64,000 nt of DNA from Hyaloscypha bicolor E (Eukaryota > Ascomycota > Leotiomycetes > Helotiales > Hyaloscyphaceae). The stretch's first letter is position 1; each line of letters starts with the position of its first letter. The notes beneath the pieces were generated by a model. That model was not told the DNA's origin. It made no database searches and saw only the letters and a list, made by a program, of their open reading frames with translations. The stretch spans positions 165,181 through 229,180 of the forward strand of contig NW_020194541.1 of assembly GCF_002865645.1 (NCBI RefSeq). The letters run 5' to 3'. This document shows, piece by piece, positions 57,733 through 64,000 of the stretch. The translations under genes were made by a program, and so were the position numbers.

Positions 57733-59106
57733 CTAGTCATCGAGAAATCCCATCGACTCCTGGATGCTGGCTCGTATCGACTCTACGTACGACTTGCTTC
57801 CCTGTCGTGACTTGACATCCTCCTGTGCCAAAACAGCACAAAACAACCATGCTCGATCCGCACGGGACAATATCCCCGGGGCGGCCGCCGGGGGTGAGGC
57901 AGCCGCCTCGCCCGAGAGACAGTATTCGGTCGGAATCCCCATGCAGCGCTCCAGAGTCCGCACCTGGCCCTGGATGGCATCGAGGATGCCCGTGGCATAT
58001 ATCTTGAGCGGCATATCCTGGAGCGAAGAGATGCCGCCGATGCGGAGCACCGACTTGACCTTGACGGACTTGAACGAGTCCGGCGGCATCTGGGAGATGA
58101 ATTTGTGGATGGTGTGGAACATAGCGTCGAAGAGCCTCATCAAGGATAGGTAGCTCGACAAAGCCAGGAGCACGATCTCCGTGCTAAGCGCATCCTCGCT
58201 CTGTTTGTGCGTCCGACCAGCCGGCGTCAAGCTCTGGATGATGTCGATGAACTCTTTGCTGCACGTAAGGAGTACCGCAGCCGGATTCTCGGGCTCCCGG
58301 CCCGCACCCTCCTCTTTGCAGCCCTGCACAACTTCGAGGGGGTCCGAGTAGTATGCGTCCATCGTCGTAATTCGCTGGTCTATTTCCTCTTGGAACCGCA
58401 TCAGCGAGCTTGCCGGGCTTGAGCATTGTGGTAGGGGAGTAGTCGGGGGGAGCACGCCCTTCCACGGATCAAGGAGTGGATCAACAACATCCATGTCGAG
58501 CGCAGTGCTCGAGTCCCAGCCCATGTGGAGCATCGCGCTGAGCTCATCATCCGCACTCAGTAGCCCCTGAAGTTGTGATGGACTGCTCAGCTGATCCACT
58601 GTCAGTGCGAGGATGTCTTCGCCCGGCGCAGGGCTTTGCTCGATCGATGGGGAGTGAAAGTAAACGGAGCTGTCGCCCGGCGTTGCCCAGAAATCTGCTG
58701 CCTGTGGCCCGTGAGCCAACGGATCCCTTGGCGGATGCACGGTGGACTTGGAAGCCGCGAGGTCCGACTCTGCGATGCCGTCCAGCCGGTCCCACGACGT
58801 GTGTCTGTCTGTCCTGCACGCTCTTGCAGGCGCGCCGGCCGACGCGGGCTCCCCCGCCATGGCAGGGGCATGGACCTCGACATAGTTCGTGTCTCGCAAT
58901 GTCGACGGGGTGTCGCCGTCGACGAGACGCGGCTTGCGCGGTCGTCCGGGATGGCCGGGGGCGCTTATCACGCATCGAGCACCGATGTGGGAGCAGCGGG
59001 CGCACGGCGCCGTGCTGTTTTGGGCGCGAAGGCACTGCACTCGCCTCGCTCTGCACTGGTCGCAGGCAGAACGCCTGACTGCCGGCTTGAACATGTTGGT
59101 ATCCAT
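57733..59106 (-). CDS. AflR-like Zn2Cys6 transcription factor
   Basis: Single-exon frame of 457 aa from ATG 59106. The Zn2Cys6 cluster is at the N terminus: C15, C18, C25, C35, C38, C45 (CDQCRARRVQC...CARCSHIGARC), with spacing 2-6-9-2-6, followed by a basic HPGRPRKPR arm. This short-N-terminus, long-loop form with a GRPRK arm is typical of AflR-type secondary-metabolism regulators. The C-terminal half is helical (VLLTCSKEFIDIIQSLTP, IVLLALSSYLSLMRLFDAMF, MPLKIYATGILDAIQGQVRT), in line with an AFLR-type regulatory domain. The middle is Ser/Pro-rich. GC-rich like its convergent MFS neighbour, suggesting an efflux gene with a pathway regulator. No biosynthetic enzyme lies next to them in this window. 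Confidence 0.9.
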   Translation of the reverse strand: MDTNMFKPAVRRSACDQCRARRVQCLRAQNSTAPCARCSHIGARCVISAPGHPGRPRKPRLVDGDTPSTLRDTNYVEVHAPAMAGEPASAGAPARACRTDRHTSWDRLDGIAESDLAASKSTVHPPRDPLAHGPQAADFWATPGDSSVYFHSPSIEQSPAPGEDILALTVDQLSSPSQLQGLLSADDELSAMLHMGWDSSTALDMDVVDPLLDPWKGVLPPTTPLPQCSSPASSLMRFQEEIDQRITTMDAYYSDPLEVVQGCKEEGAGREPENPAAVLLTCSKEFIDIIQSLTPAGRTHKQSEDALSTEIVLLALSSYLSLMRLFDAMFHTIHKFISQMPPDSFKSVKVKSVLRIGGISSLQDMPLKIYATGILDAIQGQVRTLERCMGIPTEYCLSGEAAASPPAAAPGILSRADRAWLFCAVLAQEDVKSRQGSKSYVESIRASIQESMGFLDD

Positions 59107-60080
59107 TCGTGCTGGCTCGAGGTGGGACTCGCGAGGATCGGACTAGAGCCAGGTGGGCTTCCTGCTCAAGGAGACACGAGAAATCGAGTGCGATACGACC
59201 AGGCTGAGACTGAGACGACGACGCTTGTCGGTATCACCGGGGTGAGTACTCAAATTGAGCGTTGATACATTACACGGGGCTCTGGGCACAGCAATCAGTC
59301 TGTCGATTCTGTGTCCTAAGCTCGTTTGTGCGTGTATCTGGTGTCAATTTCGTCTGCTCTCTCTTCTTAAGGGACGAGAGAGCGTCTATATATATGCCCT
59401 GCGTACGCTAAAATGCGGCCGCAAGACAGCTGAAACTGTGCCTCCTTCGTACATACAGGTAAAACACGCCTATTCGGCGGCGAAGACTGCGCCTGCCCAC
59501 GACAGGCGTACACGTGACTTTTCCGTGAGCGTGCATCGGTACGGAGGTACAGCGGTCAAGTAAAGTAATGTTTTGACAGGGGGTCGCCGCGAACACACGA
59601 CTTCAACACCACATAACTCTTGCTATACCTGACCAAATATTATTTTTAAAATACTGGAATACTCCCTAAGACTTGGTGAATATATTGGTGTAATTTTTCA
59701 CAATTTTATCTGTTAATGTTGTTGCGTTACAAGGTTGAAAAGTTTAGACCCCTGCTAGCGCTATTACTTTACTTACCCGCTGTACCTTCGTATGGAACCG
59801 ACAACGCTCGACATGGTGGGCAAGGTTGGTTGGACAAGGTGCGGTTGTTGGTTGGACAAGCGAGACAAAGTTGCCGCGCCCGCATGCCAGAAAAAGAAAA
59901 CCCCCGCGGAGGGTTTGTGGCCACAGCCAATCAGCAAAAATACCGAGCCGCTCTCCATCTTACCGATAGGTACTACCTTGATTTCCCGATGCAAGCACTG
60001 GGAACTCAACAGCTGGGTGTTGTTGCTAGGTACCAGGGGCCGCATTAGCGGAAGCAAATGCAAAGAGTAAAAGCCTGATT
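59107..60080. other. intergenic, upstream of AflR-like gene
   Basis: 970 bp containing the regulator's promoter. Composition falls to AT-rich after about 60.06 kb. No gene seen. Confidence 0.5.
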
Positions 60081-60401
60081 TAGACTAATTCCGAAGCATT
60101 GATTTCATTTCGGAGCTATAAAGGGCCGTTCTGAATAAGTATAGCCAAAAATCGTCTATAAAAATCACCCTTTATAATTAAAGTCCCACCCACTACTTAT
60201 AAAAGGGACTCTAATTAAAATTATAAACTTGTAAGACACTCTATTATATAAAAGAAGCCCTAGAATACTCGTAAAACACGCTTATTTATTATTAGCCTCA
60301 AGAGTATCTATTATTTTCTCAAGCAAATTAGTAATAAGAATACTATACTTTATAATTACTAAGATACACTTTTTAATTTTTCTAAATCCCTTAGAAATAA
60401 T

Positions 60402-60552
60402 ATTATAATAAAACGTTATTATTATATTATAATAATAATATATAGATAAATGAGAGGGAAGAGTAATATAGTACGGGTGGCCAGAGCTTAAATATAGTAA
60501 GTGTGGTCACGTGAGCCTGCACGTGACCACTAGCACGCAATTGCCATATAAC
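60402..60552 (+). repeat. direct repeat copy A (less mutated)
   Basis: About 150 bp alignable without gaps to 61330-61480. This copy still contains CpG and CACGTG sites, for example around 60508-60530, that are TpA-type in the other copy. Confidence 0.85.
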
Positions 60553-61329
60553 ATATGCCCCTAAAAAAGAAAGAACTATATAGTTCTCTATACTATATAT
60601 ATATATGATTTACTTATATATACGGGCCAACTTTTCGAAAAGAATAGAAAATCGAATAAATTCCACTCAAAAGCTTAAAAAATAGCCTTATCTAATATCC
60701 CTGAACCCTATAGCCTAATACTAGTAACCAAAGCATCTCAATAGTATTATATATATATATTTAATATATAGGGAGTATAGGAAGGAAGCTAGGAGTATAA
60801 GAGAGAAGCAGGGGGCTATTAATAAGCTAAGGAAGGCTGTTTAATAGTAGGAGGAGGAAAAAGCTCATTAATAGGAAAGCAGGCTATTTAATAGCAAGAG
60901 AATAGTAGTTGAGGCTATATGAAGCATATAGGGATATTAAGTTAAGAAAGAGGCTATTACGATATTTATATATACTATAGTTAATATAGAAGTCGTTTAT
61001 AGTATAGAAGTATTAGGAGAATAGTATTAGTTATAATTACTAGAGGGCAAGTATAGTATTCTAATTTAGATAATAGTAATTATAATACGGATAGTAATAA
61101 TTAAAAATCGATTTATTTATTAAATAGAATACTTAATTAAGAGGTCTAATTAAAAAATATAGTAATATTATAGAGGTATTAACGGTTTCTAATTAATAGC
61201 TTAATTAAAAGATTAACTAGTTAGAGTAGAGCTTTAGAGGGCTTATTAGAGGAGGTATAGAAGAATTTGCAGGTAATTAAGAATAAGGAAACTCTAATTA
61301 AATCGAATTAAAGAGTATTACTATTATTT

Positions 61330-61480
61330 ATTATAATAAAATATTATTATTATATTATAATAATAATATATAGATAAATAAGAGGAAAGAGAAATATAAT
61401 ATAGGTAATTAGAACTTAAATATAGTAAATATAGTCATATAAGCCTATATATAACTACTAGTATATAATTATTATATAAT
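61330..61480 (+). repeat. direct repeat copy B (heavily RIP-mutated)
   Basis: Aligns with 60402-60552 at a constant offset of 928 bp. All differences but one that I can see are C to T or G to A in this copy. It could be the second long terminal repeat or a second insertion of the same element. Confidence 0.85.
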
Positions 61481-61805
61481 AAATAAACTTAAATAGCTTA
61501 TATTTTTAATTTATATATATACTTATAAGCTATAAATATTAGTTATAAATATTATAAATAGAAAATAGGGCTAGAAACTTATTAATTACTAGAAGTTAAA
61601 AACTTTAACTAATAATATTTAGCTTATTACTTTTAAATATTAGCTTGCTTATAAATACTAGTTTTTTAATATTGGCTTATTTATAAGTATTAGCTTCTTT
61701 AATATTAGTTTACTTATAAATATTAGATTAGAAGATTTTAATTTCTTGCTTTAAAATATTAAGCTAAGATTTTCGAGTATAATTTGCTTTAAAGCTTTTA
61801 TAAAA

Positions 61806-62130
61806 GTTAATTTCGAGTTTATAAGATCTATTTCTTTATCTTTGCTTTTATTAGTAATTAAAGTTTTTAAAGAACTTAATATAAAAAATTTATAATAATA
61901 ATATTAATAGCTTAAAAAATTAACTTTATTATAGGTATTAGTTTTATAAGCTTATAAAGTTAATTTCGAGTTTATAAGATCTATTTCTTTATCTTTGCTT
62001 TTATTAGTAATTAAAGTTTTTAAGGAACTTAATATAAAAAATTTATAATAATAATATTAATAGCTTAAGTAATTAACTTTATTATAGGTATTAGTTTTAT
62101 AAGCTTATAAAGTTAATTTCAAGTTTTAAA
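61806..62130 (+). repeat. 153-bp tandem repeat, two copies plus a partial
   Basis: The string gttaatttcgag starts copies at 61806 and 61959, and a variant (gttaatttcaag) starts a third at 62112, each 153 bp apart. The two full copies are nearly identical. Confidence 0.9.
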
Positions 62131-63010
62131 GCCTTAAAAATAATTCAAAAACTTATTTAAGAAATATCGGGTATTTATATTATTATAATAATAGTTATAA
62201 TAAAATTCGCTAAAGAATTTTATAATAATAATATATTTAACTTATATTTTATTATTATTATTATTATTATTATAAAAATACTCGAAATTAGCTATAATAC
62301 TAATAATCTAATTAATAAAAGCCTTAATATTAGAAGTATATTTGAAATTTAATATTTTGCTTTTATAAAGCTAAGCTTTATAAGCTAAAACTAGTTAAAA
62401 AAGATTTATTATAATATTTATAAGCTTTTTTAATAGCTTCGAAATTGGGGTTTCTATAATTAAAATAAGCTAAAATAAGGCTATAAAGCTATATTACTTA
62501 TTAATTAGAATATTAATTATTATAGTAAGAATTACTGAATTAGAGCTAGTATAATTGCTCTATTTAGTCAGGATCTATATACTTATTTCCTAAAGCTTTA
62601 TATTTTACTCAAGCTCTTTTCTAGCTAGTTAAATAAGCTCTTTTACTATTTAATATAACTCCCTATTCTGTAATCTTTATATATATATTAGTTATAAGCC
62701 CGGCCTTATACTAATAAGCTTTCTAATTAGTATATTATAGAAAGTATTTAAAAGCTTATTTAATTCAATTCTTTAAAAATTATACTTTAGTTTATATTTC
62801 TGTTATTAACTAATTAATAGAAATTATTCCTATAGCTCCTACTATTTCTATAAGCTTAATTATAATTATATTAGAAGCTATAGTAAAGATTATTATCCTA
62901 AAGAACTATAGTTCCTAGGCGGACTAGTTTAATACTTTCTATAGAGTAGCTAGTAATAAGGATATCTGGGATAAGATTAACTTATTTAATAATAAAATAA
63001 TTAAAATAAA

Positions 63011-63905
63011 TATAGTAGCTCCTCCCAGGCCTTCCCTTATAATTAATAAGCTTATACTAAAGAAAATAGAGAATTACTATACTAGATACCAAGTTAAAGC
63101 AGAGAATTAGAATAAGAATACTCGACCTATAATTAAGAAAAAATTAAAACTAGTATTTCTATAGCTTATAATATTCGGGAATATTAGAGATTACTATTTG
63201 GTACTTTTATAGGACTATAAGATAAAGAAACTAGACTAGATAAATAAGCTAGTATATTATTATATAATTAGATAATAGCTCTATTAAATAGTTAATATAG
63301 AGATCCTTATAAACTTTATTTTGGGACTTAAAAAAAGTAAATAAAACTCTATTTATAAGATTCTTAAGGCTTTATCTATAAAATATAGTTCTATAAATAT
63401 AGTATAAATTACTACTGCTTAGAGAATATATAGCTTAGTCTTACTATAAGTAAGTAAAGAAGAAATAAGCCTAAAGTACTAGTTTATTAATTGAGAGAAA
63501 ATACTTAATAAAGCCAGAGTTCTCAAAATTGCCAAAATTAAAGGAACTCTAGTAGTAATTGAGTTCTTAATAGCCTTCTAGTAAAAGCTCGTACTAATAT
63601 AGGTAATAGAATAGCTTAGTAATCTATATAGCAAGAATGAACTAGGGCTTCCGATTCTTATACTTGAATAGTATAGCCAGGTATTTAATTAGATTATTTT
63701 AGAAAACCAGAATACCAAGTACTTAGGAGCTCCTATAATCTTTATTATATTCGGGAATTAAACTAGTAAAGAATTAGCTAGTAAACCCGATTCAGATAAG
63801 TATAAATACTATAAATACTTTTATAAGAAGTCTAAGAACTTCAAGTATTACTAGGACCTATTTAGCTATATTATTATAGAAATTATAATTACTGGATTAA
63901 ATAAA
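63011..63905 (+). pseudogene. retrotransposon gag-like relic
   Basis: One plus-strand frame reads for about 300 codons with interruptions only by TAG and TAA. Recognisable stretches are KKIENYYTRYQVKAEN, IIFGNIRDYYLVLL, LVVIEFLIAF and, near the end, DKYKYYKYFYKKSKNFKYY, which would be a zinc-knuckle-like motif with Cys converted to Tyr. I read it as a copia-type gag region; the assignment is tentative because most diagnostic residues are mutated. Confidence 0.45.
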
Positions 63906-64000
63906 ACTTAGGTAAAATTTAAATCTAATAAAAAATAAATTAGAAAGATTCGGGAAAGGCTCTTAACTAAATATTAGAAGGATCTGAAATCTTAGCTAAA

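Larger units (their letters stand above)
60081..64000. mobile_element. RIP-degraded transposon block, runs off the window
   Basis: Nearly 4 kb of extreme AT content with abundant TATA/TAAT strings and no intact frame. It contains a duplicated 150-bp segment, a 153-bp tandem array and a gag-like relic, each listed separately. The block continues beyond the right edge, so its boundaries are not known. 60.76-61.26 kb still shows an Arg/Glu/Lys/Gln-rich helical-looking frame broken by stops, possibly another transposon protein end. Confidence 0.75.

Noticed and set aside
36043..59106. Treating the RiPP-like pair, the MFS exporter and the AflR-like regulator as one cluster
   Set aside because: They are about 16 kb apart with transposons, decayed genes, the modular cysteine gene and an NLR gene between them, and nothing in the sequence links them.

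Overview
The window is nuclear DNA of a filamentous ascomycete (Pezizomycotina). The gene content and intron style suggest a leotiomycete-like genome, but that placement is inference. Evidence for a fungus: short introns (about 45-130 nt) with GT...AG ends and CTRAC-type branch sites; Zn2Cys6 regulators; a NACHT/TPR NLR-type protein; a UstYa-family (DUF3328) oxidase; and AT-rich blocks whose reading frames are broken almost only by TAG/TAA, as repeat-induced point mutation (RIP) produces.

Layout. 1-3 kb: no recognisable gene. 3-30 kb is mostly ordinary: a conserved fungal membrane protein (-), glucose-6-phosphate isomerase (-), a YPK1-type AGC kinase (-), the SAGA adaptor ADA2 (+), an acyltransferase-3 membrane protein (+), a Zn2Cys6 regulator (-), mitochondrial ribosomal protein bS21m/MRP21 (-), an RBM25-like RRM/PWI splicing factor (+) and a small secreted eight-cysteine protein (+). 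30-36 kb is transposon territory: a decayed Zn2Cys6 regulator, then two hAT transposons lying almost end to end, each with terminal inverted repeats and 8-bp target duplications. 36-39 kb holds the most interesting locus: a secreted, Tyr/Gly-repeat, Kex2-type precursor transcribed away from a UstYa-like oxidase, the minimal signature of a dikaritin-type fungal RiPP pathway. 39-44 kb contains decayed genes. 44-45.5 kb carries an eight-exon gene whose six internal exons are symmetric phase-1 modules, each encoding one cysteine motif. 46-48.5 kb: a 272-bp MITE and a 2.2-kb RIP-damaged TIR transposon containing a GC-rich foldback of 66-bp arms. 49.6-53.7 kb: a 1318-aa NLR-type protein with near-identical 126-bp TPR units. 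55-59 kb: a 14-TM MFS transporter and an AflR-like Zn2Cys6 regulator, tail to tail. 60-64 kb: strongly RIP-mutated repeats with a decayed gag-like frame.

How it fits together. Housekeeping genes occupy the left half. The right half is a mosaic of accessory genes (RiPP pair, NLR, efflux/regulator pair) separated by transposons. The RiPP pair sits about 250 bp from a hAT element. The MFS/regulator pair is about 16 kb from it across transposons and the NLR, so I do not assign it to the same pathway. Exon boundaries are my manual predictions from splice signals and reading frame; no alignment or transcript data were available.
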